Shown here piece by piece: positions 1-13,954 of a DNA stretch of 64,000 nt. Source of the stretch: Salinibacterium sp. ZJ70 (lineage in GTDB: Bacteria > Actinomycetota > Actinomycetes > Actinomycetales > Microbacteriaceae); assembly GCF_011751865.2 (NCBI RefSeq), contig NZ_CP061770.1, positions 2,232,001 through 2,296,000 on the forward strand. Reading direction: 5' to 3'. Within the stretch, counting starts at the first letter, position 1; the number at the start of each line of letters is the position of its first letter. The notes under the pieces are model-generated. The model saw only the letters and a list, made by a program, of their open reading frames with translations. It ran no database searches and had not been told where the DNA came from. The translations under genes and the position numbers were made by a program.

Positions 1-1282
1 CGCACTGGGCGCCGTTCCCGTCGTCGTGCTCGGCGGGTGGACGGGCCTCGGCGTGTGGCTCGGGTTCCTGCTCGTGCTCGGTGTCGCGGATGTCGTGCTC
101 GCCGGTTCCCCCGCGACTGTGCGCGCCGTGCGGGATGTGCCAGCACGCACGCGCCTCGGCGAGCGCGTCGCAACCGGCCTGCTGCTCACCAACACCGGCT
201 CGCGCACGGTGCGCGCCCTCGTGCGCGACGCGTGGCAGCCATCAGCAGGCGCCGCCCCCACACGGCAGCGCCTGACGATCCCCGCCGGTGAACGCCGCCG
301 CCTCCAGACGAGCCTCACTCCCGTGCGTCGCGGTGAGCTGCGCGCCGCCGGCGTGACGGTACGGTCGTGGGGGCCCATGCATCTCGTGGCGCGACAGCGC
401 ACGCTCCCGGCGCCCGGCGCGATCCGCGTGCTTCCGCCGTTCCACTCGCGGCGCCACCTGCCGTCGCGCATCGCCCGCCTCCGCGAGCTCGACGGCCGCA
501 CGAGCCTCATGATCCGCGGCCAGGGCACCGAGTTCGACAGCCTCCGCGAGTACGTGCGGGGCGATGACGTGCGCTCGATCGACTGGCGTGCGACCGCCCG
601 CCGCCGTGACTCCGCGGGCGGCGGCGCGAAGCTCGTGGTGCGCACCTGGCGCCCCGAGCGCGATCGCCGCATCGTGCTCGTCGTGGATTCGGGACGCACC
701 TCTGCGGCTCGCATCGCGAACGAGACGCGGCTGGATACCGCGTTCGAGGCGAGCCTGCTCCTCGCGGCGCTCGCGACGCGCGCGGGCGACCGCGTCGACC
801 TCGCCGTCTATGACCGCCGTGTGCGCGCCCGTGTGCAGGGCGCCACCGGCGCGCAGCTGCTGACGAAGATGGTCGACGCACTCGCGCCGATCGAACCGGA
901 GCTCATCGAACCCGACTGGCACGGCCTCCCCGGGCTCGTGCGCTCGATCACGCCGCACCGCGCACTCGTCGTCGTCCTGACCTCGATCGACGCCCCCGGC
1001 GCCGCGAAGCCGCTGCTCGGAATCCTCCCGGAGCTGACGAAGCGGCACACGGTGCTCGTCGCGTCGGTGAGCGATCCGGATGTGCTCGCGGCCACGACCG
1101 AGCGCCGCACGAGCGACGAGGTGTACCGCGCGGCCTCCGCGGAGCGCGCGCTTCTCGACACGGCGCGCGTCGCGTCCGCCATCCGGCGTCTCGGCGGCGA
1201 GGTCGTGACGGCCGCCCCGCTCGATCTGCCGCCTGCCCTCGCCGACCACTACCTCGCCCTCAAGGCCGCGGGGCGCCTGTAG
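1..1282 (+). CDS. DUF58 domain-containing protein (5' end outside window)
   Basis: The reading frame is open from base 2, and the residues before the first GTG (base 26) already look like a membrane segment, so the true start probably lies upstream. Visible parts are a hydrophobic stretch at about residues 10-30, a beta-rich middle, the DUF58 signature YVRGDDVRSIDWRATAR and a following VWA-like core (LVVDSGRTSA). DUF58 proteins usually sit beside MoxR AAA+ ATPases and transglutaminase-like proteins, and are thought to act in cell-envelope or metal-insertion chaperone systems; the partners would lie left of base 1. It converges with katG. The family call is firm, the exact role unknown. Confidence 0.85.
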   Translation, partial: ALGAVPVVVLGGWTGLGVWLGFLLVLGVADVVLAGSPATVRAVRDVPARTRLGERVATGLLLTNTGSRTVRALVRDAWQPSAGAAPTRQRLTIPAGERRRLQTSLTPVRRGELRAAGVTVRSWGPMHLVARQRTLPAPGAIRVLPPFHSRRHLPSRIARLRELDGRTSLMIRGQGTEFDSLREYVRGDDVRSIDWRATARRRDSAGGGAKLVVRTWRPERDRRIVLVVDSGRTSAARIANETRLDTAFEASLLLAALATRAGDRVDLAVYDRRVRARVQGATGAQLLTKMVDALAPIEPELIEPDWHGLPGLVRSITPHRALVVVLTSIDAPGAAKPLLGILPELTKRHTVLVASVSDPDVLAATTERRTSDEVYRAASAERALLDTARVASAIRRLGGEVVTAAPLDLPPALADHYLALKAAGRL

Positions 1283-1315
1283 GGCGCTCTGTCCCCCGGG
1301 ACGGCCGCGGAACGC

Positions 1316-1355
1316 CGAAGGCGGCGAGCCGGCTGCTGCCGACCCGCCGCCTTCG
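1316..1355. terminator. Hairpin between convergent DUF58 gene and katG
   Basis: A perfect 11-bp inverted repeat (CGAAGGCGGCG at 1316-1326 and its complement at 1345-1355) with a 19-nt loop lies in the convergent gap. It has no T-tract, so it would act as a GC-rich stop for either strand. Inferred from structure and position only. Confidence 0.5.
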
Positions 1356-1368
1356 AGACGGATGTGAC

Positions 1369-4899
<3,531 letters not shown>

Positions 4900-4952
4900 C
4901 CCCAGCCGCACGCATCGCTCAGGCCGGCCGCGCGCTCGCGCGGTCGGCTCGC

Positions 4953-6413
4953 GTGCGCATCCTCGCCTCGATGCTGCTCGTCGCCGCCCTCGGCATGGCG
5001 GCCGCCGGGCTCACGGCCTACCTCATCCAGCGCGAACGCATGCTCGCCCAGATCGACGAGCGCCTCGACGCCACCGTCGCCGGACTCCAGACGATCGCGA
5101 CCGGCGACGACCAGACGCCCGCCCCCACCGGGGTCGATGAGTTCCTCGAACTGGCGATGCGGCGCGTGCTGCCCGCCCACAACGAGTCCACGCTGGGACT
5201 CATCGACGGTTCGCCGCGCTACGTTCCCTCGAGCGGGATCCGGTTCCGTCTCGACGACGACCCCGCCCTCGTGGCGAGGCTCATCGCCGAGTCGCAACCC
5301 GACGCCGTCGTGCGCGGCACCGCCGAGGCGCAGGCCGGCATGCTGCGATACGTCATCATCCCCGTCGCCATCCAGGACGACCCGCGCCAGGGACTCTACG
5401 TCTCGGCATTCGACCTCGACGCCGAGCTCGCCGAGATCACCGACGCGTTCGGCACCTATGTGATCGTCGCCGTCGGGACCCTCGCGCTCGTCGGGCTCGC
5501 CGGCTGGTTCGTCTCCGGGCGCCTGCTGCGGCCCCTCCGCCTGCTGCGACGCACGGCGGCGGCGATCGGCGAAGACGACCTCGCGAGCCGCGTGCCCGTA
5601 TCCGGATCCGACGACGTCTCCGATCTCGCCCGCAGCGTCAACGCGATGCTCGATCGCCTCCAGCGTTCGTTCGACGCCCAGCGCCGCCTGCTCGACGACG
5701 TGAGCCACGAGCTGCGCACACCGGTCACGATCGTGCGCGGCCACCTGGAGCTGCTCGACGCCACCGACCCGCTCGACGTCGACGCGACGCGCACCCTCAC
5801 GATCGACGAGCTCGATCGCATGAACATGCTCATCGACGACATCGCCTTCCTCGTGAAGACCACACGCCCCGACTTCCTGCGGCGCACCGCGGTCGATGTC
5901 GCCGAGCTCACCGAGAGCGTCGTCGCCAAAGCCGCAGCCCTCAGCCCCGACCACGAGTGGCGAGCAGCCGGATCCGCGCACGTCGAGATCAATGCCGACC
6001 CGCTGCGTCTCACCCAGGCGTGGCTGCAGCTCGCCGAGAACGCCGCCAAATACGCACCTCCGGGCACCGTCATCGAGATCGGCAGCGTCGTGACGCACGA
6101 CGAATCGCCTCGCGTCGAACTGTGGGTGCGCGATCGCGGATCCGGCGTTCCGCAGGACCAGCTGGACTGGATCTTCGATCGCTTCGCGCGCGTCGAGGTG
6201 GGCCGCGGGGTGGCTGGTTCCGGGCTCGGGCTCTCGATCGTCGCCGCGATCGCGAGCGCCCACGGAGGTGCCGCCTATGCCCGGAATCCGACGGGGGGCG
6301 GCGCCCGGGTGGCGATCTGGCTGCCACTGGATCGCACCTCGCGCATCATCCTGACCGCGCCCTCGAGCCCGACCCGGAAGGAGGCAGCGGATGCCGCGCA
6401 TCCTGGTCGCTGA
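4953..6413 (+). CDS. Sensor histidine kinase (HAMP, HisKA, HATPase)
   Basis: Membrane sensor kinase, about 486 residues. Order: transmembrane helix 1 (ILASMLLVAALGMAAAGL), an extracytoplasmic sensor of about 125 residues, helix 2 (YVIVAVGTLALVGLAGWF), HAMP, the phospho-acceptor His252 in DDVSHELRTP, then the ATP-binding N box (AENAAKYAPPG), G1 (VRDRGSGVP) and G2 (GSGLGLSIV). The start is uncertain. GTG 4953 is the first standard start that leaves helix 1 intact but has no good ribosome site; a CTG at 4896 overlaps the stop of the channel gene and has AGGGG about 6 bases before it, giving 505 residues. It overlaps the response-regulator gene by 23 bases, so the two work as a pair. Confidence 0.88.
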   Translation: MRILASMLLVAALGMAAAGLTAYLIQRERMLAQIDERLDATVAGLQTIATGDDQTPAPTGVDEFLELAMRRVLPAHNESTLGLIDGSPRYVPSSGIRFRLDDDPALVARLIAESQPDAVVRGTAEAQAGMLRYVIIPVAIQDDPRQGLYVSAFDLDAELAEITDAFGTYVIVAVGTLALVGLAGWFVSGRLLRPLRLLRRTAAAIGEDDLASRVPVSGSDDVSDLARSVNAMLDRLQRSFDAQRRLLDDVSHELRTPVTIVRGHLELLDATDPLDVDATRTLTIDELDRMNMLIDDIAFLVKTTRPDFLRRTAVDVAELTESVVAKAAALSPDHEWRAAGSAHVEINADPLRLTQAWLQLAENAAKYAPPGTVIEIGSVVTHDESPRVELWVRDRGSGVPQDQLDWIFDRFARVEVGRGVAGSGLGLSIVAAIASAHGGAAYARNPTGGGARVAIWLPLDRTSRIILTAPSSPTRKEAADAAHPGR

Positions 6414-7080
6414 GGACGAGCCGCGTATCGCGTCGTTCATCGAACGCGGACTCACCTCGGCCGGCTACCACGTCGACACGGTGGAGGACGGCGTCGATGC
6501 CCTCGCGGAGGCCCGCAGCGGCGACTACGACCTGCTGCTGCTCGATCTGGGCCTCCCGGGCCTCGACGGCCACGACGTGCTGCGGCGCCTCCGCGCGAAC
6601 GATGCGGCGCTGCCCGTCATCATCCTCACCGCGCGCGACACCGCTGACGACGCCGTCGCCGGTTTCGAAGGCGGGGCGAACGACTACATGTCCAAGCCGT
6701 TCCGATTCGACGAGCTGCTTGCGCGCGTGCGCGTGCGGCTGCATGACGCCGAACGCCGGCAGCAGCCCGGCGCCCTGCAGGTGCTCACCTGCGGGGTCGT
6801 GACGCTCGATCTGCGCACCCGTCGCATCACTGGCCCCGCGGGCACCTTCGACCTCTCGGCACGCGAATACGCTCTCGCCGAGGAGTTCCTGCGCAACCCC
6901 GAGCAGGTGCTCAGCCGTGAGCAGCTCCTGAGCCGGGTGTGGGGGCTCGACTTCGACCCGGGCTCCAACGTCGTCGACGTCTATGTGCGCTACCTGCGTC
7001 GCAAGATCGGCGCAGGGCATCTGCGCACCGTGCGCGGCATGGGCTACCGCTTCACGAGCGAGGCGGAACCCGCGATGTGA
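6391..7080 (+). CDS. OmpR/PhoB-family response regulator
   Basis: Cytoplasmic transcription factor of 229 residues. The receiver domain (about 1-120) has the acidic pocket AEDE, phospho-acceptor Asp52 in LLLLDLGLPG and Lys102 in MSKPF. The C-terminal winged helix (about 130-225) ends in the typical YVRYLRRKIG and RGMGYRF. The ATG lies inside the end of the kinase gene with GGAGG nearby (GGAAGGAGGCAGCGG before ATG), so translation is coupled. Target genes are unknown; the exported-protein gene at 7130-7693 just downstream has a repeat-rich promoter region and is a natural candidate. Confidence 0.93.
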   Translation: MPRILVAEDEPRIASFIERGLTSAGYHVDTVEDGVDALAEARSGDYDLLLLDLGLPGLDGHDVLRRLRANDAALPVIILTARDTADDAVAGFEGGANDYMSKPFRFDELLARVRVRLHDAERRQQPGALQVLTCGVVTLDLRTRRITGPAGTFDLSAREYALAEEFLRNPEQVLSREQLLSRVWGLDFDPGSNVVDVYVRYLRRKIGAGHLRTVRGMGYRFTSEAEPAM

Positions 7081-7111
7081 GGTCGGCCCCCTCAGGGTGG
7101 GGCCGACCTCA
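7078..7111. terminator. Bidirectional hairpin terminator
   Basis: A perfect 13-bp stem, TGAGGTCGGCCCC / GGGGCCGACCTCA, with an 8-nt loop. It uses the stop codon of the response regulator as part of the stem and lies between two convergent genes. Confidence 0.75.
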
Positions 7112-7129
7112 CCGCCGCGGTCACGTGGA

Positions 7130-7693
7130 TCAGCGGCGCCCGCCGCCGTGACCGCTCCCGTGTCCGCGGTCCCCGTGGCCGCGGTCCCCGTGGCCGCCCG
7201 ACCATCCTCCGCGGTCACGCTCAGGCCAGCTGCGGCCGGAGTCTTCATTGCCGCCACCCTGTGCCCCGTTCCACGAGCCGTCGTGGCCGCGGCCTCCGCC
7301 GCCCTTCCCGTTGCGGTGAGGGTCTTTTCCGTCGCCCGCGCCCGGAAGAACGACGGGCGGCGGCGGCGGAACTTCGGCCACCGACTCATCGGCGGCTGGC
7401 TCCTCGGCGACTGGCTCCTCGACGACAGGCTCCTCCACCGCGGGCGCTGCGACCGCGGGAGGCTCACCGAGGGTCAGGTGCGGTTTGGCGCGCGCCGCCG
7501 AGTCCGTCGTCGCCGCGGCATCCGGATCGGGTTGAGCCGTGGGCCGGTCGACGGTGCTGACCCCCGGGCGCGACGTGGCGACGCCCGCCGTGTCGACCAC
7601 CTCGAGCGAGGCGGCGAGGCCGGCGGCTCCCACGACAGCTGTTGCGGCGAGCGCGCACACCCCCGCGAGTGTGAACACCTGCAGCCTCGACAT
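7130..7693 (-). CDS. Small exported low-complexity protein
   Basis: A 187-residue protein of unrecognised family. It opens with a signal peptide or single membrane anchor (MSRLQVFTLAGVCALAATAV and on). A variable Ala/Thr/Asp region follows, then a Pro/Glu/Val stretch with repeated VEEPVxEEP units, and a C-terminal tail very rich in Gly, His, Arg and Asp with GHGDRG repeats. This looks like an extracytoplasmic, disordered or wall-spanning protein. The start is ATG 7693 because GAAGGGA lies before it and the signal peptide begins there; the longer open frame upstream has no such features. The promoter region holds candidate sites for the neighbouring two-component system. Confidence 0.7.
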   Translation of the reverse strand: MSRLQVFTLAGVCALAATAVVGAAGLAASLEVVDTAGVATSRPGVSTVDRPTAQPDPDAAATTDSAARAKPHLTLGEPPAVAAPAVEEPVVEEPVAEEPAADESVAEVPPPPPVVLPGAGDGKDPHRNGKGGGGRGHDGSWNGAQGGGNEDSGRSWPERDRGGWSGGHGDRGHGDRGHGSGHGGGRR

Positions 7694-7744
7694 CTGCGCA
7701 TCCCTTCGGCATCGATCTCGGATGCGTCCAGCCTCACGCGCGCG

Positions 7745-7781
7745 GATGAGACAGCACCGCCACCCAGATGAGAGAACTCTC
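7745..7781. promoter_or_regulatory. Repeat cluster upstream of the exported-protein gene
   Basis: Two direct copies of GATGAGA (7745-7751 and 7767-7773, 22 bp apart), the second merging into a perfect inverted repeat GAGAG-AA-CTCTC at 7770-7781. OmpR-type regulators bind tandem direct repeats with about 10-11 bp pitch, and 22 bp is two helical turns, so this could be the operator of the response regulator at 6391-7080. Inference only. Confidence 0.4.
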
Positions 7782-7802
7782 AGAAAGACGGGCGGCGCGC
7801 CA

Positions 7803-8798
7803 TCAGGCCGAGACGATCGTGCGGGCGCCGGTCTCGAATTCCTCGAGGTCGCCCGTCTCGCCGACGCGGGCCGCCGCACGACCGAGCACCCACTGGTAGG
7901 CGAGGAATGCGGCGAGCGCGACCGTGCCGATGCCGATCTTCAGTGCCCACGGCCAGTCCTGTCGCGTGACGAAGCCCTCGATGAGCCCCGAGACGCCGAG
8001 CGCGATCACGAGCCCCACGACGACCGTGAAGAACGCGCGCCCGTCCTGCGCGAGCGCCTGCGCGCGCGTGCGCGCACCGGGCGCGATCCAGGCCCAGAAG
8101 ATCATGAGGCCCGCCGCCGCCGCGACGAAGATCGCATACAGCTCGAGCTGACCGTGCGGCGCGATGTAGAGGAAGAACTGGTCGAGACGGTCGTGGCGGT
8201 GCATGACCGCGGCCGAGGTCCCGAGCCCCTGCGCGTTCGCGAAGATGACGTACGGCACCCACAGCCCCAGGATGCCGAACATGATGCACTGCGCCGCGAT
8301 CCATGCGTTGTTCGTCCAGACCTGGGCGGCGAAGCCTGCCTCCGAGTACGCGGAGTAGTACCCCACGAAGTCCTCTTCGGCGTAGCGCTGCAGCTGATCC
8401 GGCAGACCGAGGGCGGCGAATGCGCGCGCATCCGTCGAGAGCCACACGAAGTACGCCGCGGCGATCACGATCGTCACGACCGTCACCACGAGCGTCACCC
8501 AGCGGATGCGGTAGAGCGCGGCGGGGAGCTGGATCAGGAAGAACAGGGCGGCGCCGTGCAGCGGATTGCGTCGCGCTCCCGTGAACCGAAGCCGTGCGCG
8601 CCACAGCGCGAGCGAGAGGTGCTCCCCCTGCGCCGTTCCTCCGATCGAGGTACGGATTGCTGACAGCTGCGAGGCCCCCGACTGGTAGCGATCGATGAGC
8701 TCATCCGCCTCGGCCCCGGTGAGGTGCCGCTGCTTCGCGAGCTGGGCGAGACGAACCCACTCCGCACCATGGGCGGCAGAGTAGGCGTCGAGATCCAT
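7803..8798 (-). CDS. SpoIIM-like (DUF95) integral membrane protein
   Basis: A 331-residue membrane protein of the stage II sporulation protein M / DUF95 family. The soluble N-terminal part (about 1-95) starts MDLDAYSAAHGAEW, followed by five or so hydrophobic helices, including the family-typical YIAPHGQLELYAIFVAAAAG. In bacteria that do not sporulate these proteins are found beside RDD and DUF58 proteins, as here, and are thought to act in envelope or transport functions. It is divergent from the RDD gene with only 17 bases between start codons. TATCAT lies 8 bases before the ATG, suggesting a nearly leaderless mRNA. Confidence 0.85.
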   Translation of the reverse strand: MDLDAYSAAHGAEWVRLAQLAKQRHLTGAEADELIDRYQSGASQLSAIRTSIGGTAQGEHLSLALWRARLRFTGARRNPLHGAALFFLIQLPAALYRIRWVTLVVTVVTIVIAAAYFVWLSTDARAFAALGLPDQLQRYAEEDFVGYYSAYSEAGFAAQVWTNNAWIAAQCIMFGILGLWVPYVIFANAQGLGTSAAVMHRHDRLDQFFLYIAPHGQLELYAIFVAAAAGLMIFWAWIAPGARTRAQALAQDGRAFFTVVVGLVIALGVSGLIEGFVTRQDWPWALKIGIGTVALAAFLAYQWVLGRAAARVGETGDLEEFETGARTIVSA

Positions 8799-8815
8799 CT
8801 GCTTGAATGATACTC

Positions 8816-9664
8816 ATGGCGACCGGATTCGACGACGACTGGGTCGACACCCTCGGCGAGGACGACGGCCTGCTCACGGGCGAGGCTGTCGCACTCGACC
8901 TGCGCCCGACCGGATTCGCTCTGCGCGCGGCGGGCGCCATCATCGACCTCATCGCGTCGTACATCCTCTTCACCGCGATCCTGATCGCGTTCGTGTCGAT
9001 CGCCGCGAGCGCGCAGCTCGAGGAGGCGTGGGTGGCCGCCATGATGATCACGGCGCTCGTGCTCTCGTTCGTCGTCGCACCATGCCTCGTCGAGACGTTC
9101 ACGAAGGGCAAATCGCTCGGCAGACTCGCTGTGGGTGCCCGGATCGTGCGCGACGACGGCGGTGCGGCCGGCTTCCGGCACGCCGCGATCCGCGCGCTCG
9201 TGGGCGTGATCGAGATCCTCATGACGCTCGGCGGTATCGCGGCGCTCGTCGGCCTGATGTCTCCGCGATCGAAGCGGCTGGGCGATCACATCGCGGGCAC
9301 CTACGCGCAGTACGAGCGGGCACCCCGCGTCGCGACCCCGGTGTACGGCATGCCGATCGAGCTCGCCGACTGGGCGAGCGTCGCCGACGTCGCCCGCATG
9401 CCCGATCCGCTCGCCCGGCGCATCGGCACCTTCCTCGCGACAGCGCGCGATCTCGACCCGGTGCGCCGCGGCTACCTCGCGCAGCAGCTCGCGCATGAGG
9501 CGTCGCAGTTCGTCTCGCCCCTGCCCGCGGTGCAGCCGGAGCTGTTCCTCGCGGGCGTCACGGTGCTGCGTCGCGATCGCGAGATGCGGGCGCTGCAGCT
9601 CGAGGCCGAGCGCCTGGCTCGGCTCGAACCGGTGCTGCGCGACGACCGGGCGACCGCCCGCTGA
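8816..9664 (+). CDS. RDD-family membrane protein
   Basis: About 282 residues. The N-terminal half is an RDD domain: a first helix after an Arg-Ala pair (FALRAAGAIIDLIASYILF), a second helix and the conserved GKSLGRLAVGARIV; a hydrophilic C-terminal half of about 130 residues rich in Arg, Ala and Glu follows. The family often accompanies SpoIIM and DUF58 genes and may act in transport. I choose ATG 8816 (MATGFDDDWV) rather than ATG 8807 (MILMATG), since the first gives the family-like start; neither has a clear ribosome site. Confidence 0.82.
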   Translation: MATGFDDDWVDTLGEDDGLLTGEAVALDLRPTGFALRAAGAIIDLIASYILFTAILIAFVSIAASAQLEEAWVAAMMITALVLSFVVAPCLVETFTKGKSLGRLAVGARIVRDDGGAAGFRHAAIRALVGVIEILMTLGGIAALVGLMSPRSKRLGDHIAGTYAQYERAPRVATPVYGMPIELADWASVADVARMPDPLARRIGTFLATARDLDPVRRGYLAQQLAHEASQFVSPLPAVQPELFLAGVTVLRRDREMRALQLEAERLARLEPVLRDDRATAR

Positions 9665-9683
9665 CACGCAGCACCGGATCGGC

Positions 9684-11039
9684 TCAGATCTCGGGCACTC
9701 CCGCGAGCGATGCGGTGAGCTCCTCCTCCGAGAGAGGGTCGTCCGAGAGGCGACCGGCGAGGTAGGACTCGTAGGCGCCGAGCTCGAGCAGCCCGTGGCC
9801 CGAGAGCCCCACGACGATGACGCGCTCGTCGCCCGCCTCCTTCGCCTCGAGCGCCTCGCGCCGGGCAAGCGCGAGCGCGTGCGCCGATTCGGGTGCCGGC
9901 ACGATACCCTGCGTGCGCGCGAACTCGACGCCCACCTCGAAGCACTCGCTCTGGTGGATGGCGACGGCGTCGATGAGCCCCTCGTGCACGGCGTGCGAGA
10001 CGAGCGGCGCCATGCCGTGGTAGCGGAGGCCGCCCGCGTGGATGGGGCTCGGCACGAAGTCGTGGCCGAGCGTGTACATCTTCATGAGCGGCGTCATCCC
10101 CGCCGTGTCGCCGAAGTCGTAGCGGTACTCGCCGCGCGTGATCGTGGGGCACGAGCTCGGCTCGACCGCGACGATGCGGGTGCCCGCGCCGTTCACAAGA
10201 TTCTCGCGCAGGAACGGGAACGCGAGCCCCGCGAAGTTCGAGCCGCCTCCCGCACATCCGATGACGACATCCGGGGCGCCTTCGCCTGCCTTCGCAAGCT
10301 GCTTGAGGGCCTCCTCGCCGATGACCGTCTGGTGCAGCAGCACGTGGTTGAGCACCGACCCGAGCGCGTACTTGGTGTCGTCCGCCTGGGCTGCGACCTC
10401 CACCGCCTCCGAGATGGCGATGCCGAGCGAGCCCGGGTGCCCCTCTGGGAACGCCCTGCCCGACTCGGTGAGCCGCGACGGCGAACGGTGCACCTTGCCG
10501 CCGAACACCTCGATGAGCGTGCGGCGCTGTGGCTTCGAGTCGAACGAGGCGCCCACCTGCCACACCTCGCACTCCACCCCGAAGAGCGAGCTCGCGTACG
10601 ACAGCGCGGTGCCCCACTGGCCGGCACCCGTCTCGGTCGTGAGGCGCCGGATGCCGTGCAGGGAGTTGTAGTACACCTGCGGCACCGCCGTGTTCACCTT
10701 GTGCGAGCCCGCGGGCGAGACGCCCTCGTACTTCACGTAGATGCGCGCGGAGGTGCCGAGCTTCTGCTCCCACATGCGGGCGCGGATGAGCGGGGCAGGG
10801 CGGTACTGGCGGTACACCTCGAGCACGGGCTCCGGGATGGGCACATACCGCTCGGTGGTGACCTCCTGCATGATGAGCTCGATCGGGAACAACGGCGCGA
10901 GGTCCTCCGGACCGACCGGCTCGTGCGTCGCCGGGTGCAGCGGCGGCGGAGGCGGCGTCGGCAGGTCGGCGACGATGTTGTACCAGTGGGTCACCTCCTC
11001 GTCCGGTCCGAGCGTGTAGGTCACCTGGTCGTCTGCCAC
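9684..11039 (-). CDS. trpB2: TrpB2-type tryptophan synthase beta-like enzyme
   Basis: PLP-dependent enzyme of the TrpB2 branch, 451 residues. The long N-terminal extension (about 80 residues, with a [12 protein letters not shown] segment) separates it from the usual TrpB1. The PLP lysine is Lys114 in [11 protein letters not shown]; the phosphate-binding loop is [11 protein letters not shown]. TrpB2 enzymes make tryptophan from indole and serine, or phosphoserine in some archaea, and often stand away from the trp operon as here; they may salvage indole. The GTG start at 11039 is preceded by AAGGAG at good spacing. There is no trpA next to it. Confidence 0.9.
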   Translation of the reverse strand: MADDQVTYTLGPDEEVTHWYNIVADLPTPPPPPLHPATHEPVGPEDLAPLFPIELIMQEVTTERYVPIPEPVLEVYRQYRPAPLIRARMWEQKLGTSARIYVKYEGVSPAGSHKVNTAVPQVYYNSLHGIRRLTTETGAGQWGTALSYASSLFGVECEVWQVGASFDSKPQRRTLIEVFGGKVHRSPSRLTESGRAFPEGHPGSLGIAISEAVEVAAQADDTKYALGSVLNHVLLHQTVIGEEALKQLAKAGEGAPDVVIGCAGGGSNFAGLAFPFLRENLVNGAGTRIVAVEPSSCPTITRGEYRYDFGDTAGMTPLMKMYTLGHDFVPSPIHAGGLRYHGMAPLVSHAVHEGLIDAVAIHQSECFEVGVEFARTQGIVPAPESAHALALARREALEAKEAGDERVIVVGLSGHGLLELGAYESYLAGRLSDDPLSEEELTASLAGVPEI

Positions 11040-11154
11040 CGCGACTCCTTCGTCGTTGAGGGGATGTGTCGAGGGGCAGGCTATTGGCCGCGCCGCACCG
11101 CCCACAACTCGGCGACCCGATCGCAGGTTCGACCGTGACGCGGGCGCCGCGGCC

Positions 11155-11160
11155 TACTGT
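11155..11160 (+). promoter_or_regulatory. -10 box TACTGT for leaderless glycerate kinase
   Basis: TACTGT followed by CGAGAC (6 nt) and the ATG at 11167. There is no ribosome site before the ATG, consistent with a leaderless transcript. Confidence 0.5.
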
Positions 11161-11166
11161 CGAGAC

Positions 11167-12342
11167 ATGAGCACGCGCACCCCGGTCGTCGTGGCCGCCC
11201 CGGATTCATTCAAGGGCAGCGCCACCGCCTCGGACGCCGCCGACGCGATCGCACGAGGCGTCCTCGCTGCGCTCCCGGGTGCGGAGGTCGTGCGCATGCC
11301 GATGGCCGACGGCGGAGAGGGCACGCTCGACGCGGTGCTCGCCTCCTGGGGTGTGCAGGCGACCGCGGTCGACACGGTCGACGCCCTCGACCGGCCTCGC
11401 CGCGGTCGCATCGGATTCTCCTCAGACGGCGAGCAGTGCATCATCGAGGCGGCTGAGGCGAACGGTCTGCCCCACGTGCGCGACGTTGCGCTGCAGCCGC
11501 TGCGAGCGGACAGCTTCGGGGTCGGGATGCTGGCGCGCGCCGCGCTCGACGCGGGGGTGCGCGAGGTGCTTCTCTGCGTCGGAGGTTCGGCGAGCAGCGA
11601 CGGAGGCTCGGGAGTCCTCCGGGCGCTCGGGGCTCGCCTCCTCGATTCCGACGGTCGGGACGTCGCACGGGGAGCGCACGGCCTCGCTCAGGTGCACTCC
11701 ATCGACACCACCCAGCTGCATCGCGCGGCATCCGCGGTGCGCTGGCGCGTGGCGGTCGACGTCGACAACCCGCTCGTCGGCCCTCGCGGCGCGGCGGCCG
11801 TCTTCGGTCCGCAGAAGGGCGCGGCCCCCGAGCACATCGCGATGATCGATGAGGGTCTCGCCCACTTCGCTCGCGTGGTCGCCGACGCGCGCGGCACCGA
11901 CGCCGACGAGCTTCTCGCCGCGCCCGGCTTCGGGGCCGCCGGCGGGCTTGCCCTCGCGCTCACCGCGATCGCCGAGGTGGAGCTCGTCGCCGGCTCACAG
12001 CTCGTGGCCGACGCCGTCGGGCTCGCCGACGCACTCGACCGCGCGGACCTCGTGATCACCGGGGAAGGGCGGCTGGACGAGCAGTCGCTCGGAGGGAAGG
12101 TCGTGGATGCCGTGCGCCGGATGACACCCCGGCGCGTACCCGTGGTGGTGATCGCCGGCGGTGTCGAGCTGGATGCCGAACGCTGCCGCCGCGAAGGCAT
12201 CACCGCCGCCTTCTCGCTCTCCCGCGGAGCGTCGTCACTCGAGGAGCTGATCCCGGAGACGCTCGCACGGCTCAGCGACACGGCCGCGCAGGTGTGCGGA
12301 CTCCTCGGCTCCGCGGGAGCCTCGCGACACGTCGGTCGCTGA
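11167..12342 (+). CDS. Glycerate kinase (GarK/GlxK family)
   Basis: Cytoplasmic kinase that phosphorylates glycerate, normally to 2-phosphoglycerate in this family (type-1 glycerate kinase), 391 residues. Family features are visible: the N-terminal APDSFKGS, MPMADGGEGTLDAV, GGSASSDGGSGVLRALGA and, toward the C-terminus, TGEGRLDEQSLGGKV. It links glyoxylate or tartronate breakdown to glycolysis; no glyoxylate genes are nearby, so its source of substrate is unclear. ATG 11167 is used because the open frame before it contains no coding-like residues and a -10 box fits it. Confidence 0.93.
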   Translation: MSTRTPVVVAAPDSFKGSATASDAADAIARGVLAALPGAEVVRMPMADGGEGTLDAVLASWGVQATAVDTVDALDRPRRGRIGFSSDGEQCIIEAAEANGLPHVRDVALQPLRADSFGVGMLARAALDAGVREVLLCVGGSASSDGGSGVLRALGARLLDSDGRDVARGAHGLAQVHSIDTTQLHRAASAVRWRVAVDVDNPLVGPRGAAAVFGPQKGAAPEHIAMIDEGLAHFARVVADARGTDADELLAAPGFGAAGGLALALTAIAEVELVAGSQLVADAVGLADALDRADLVITGEGRLDEQSLGGKVVDAVRRMTPRRVPVVVIAGGVELDAERCRREGITAAFSLSRGASSLEELIPETLARLSDTAAQVCGLLGSAGASRHVGR

Positions 12343-12370
12343 CGTCGGCCGCTGCCACCCGGAACGCGAC

Positions 12371-12396
12371 GAGGGCCCCCGTCACCGGGAGCCCTC
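12371..12396. terminator. Hairpin between convergent glycerate kinase and ahcY
   Basis: GAGGGC(C)CCC and GGG(A)GCCCTC enclose a 6-nt loop GTCACC, a strong GC stem with one mismatch, midway between two convergent stop codons. Confidence 0.6.
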
Positions 12397-12414
12397 GCGC
12401 GATCCGATCCGCGA

Positions 12415-13893
<1,479 letters not shown>

Positions 13894-13954
13894 GCCCCCA
13901 TTCTCGCAGGAGCGCCCGAACATTACCTGCGCGCGGTGCCGCCCGGCCCAAGCA

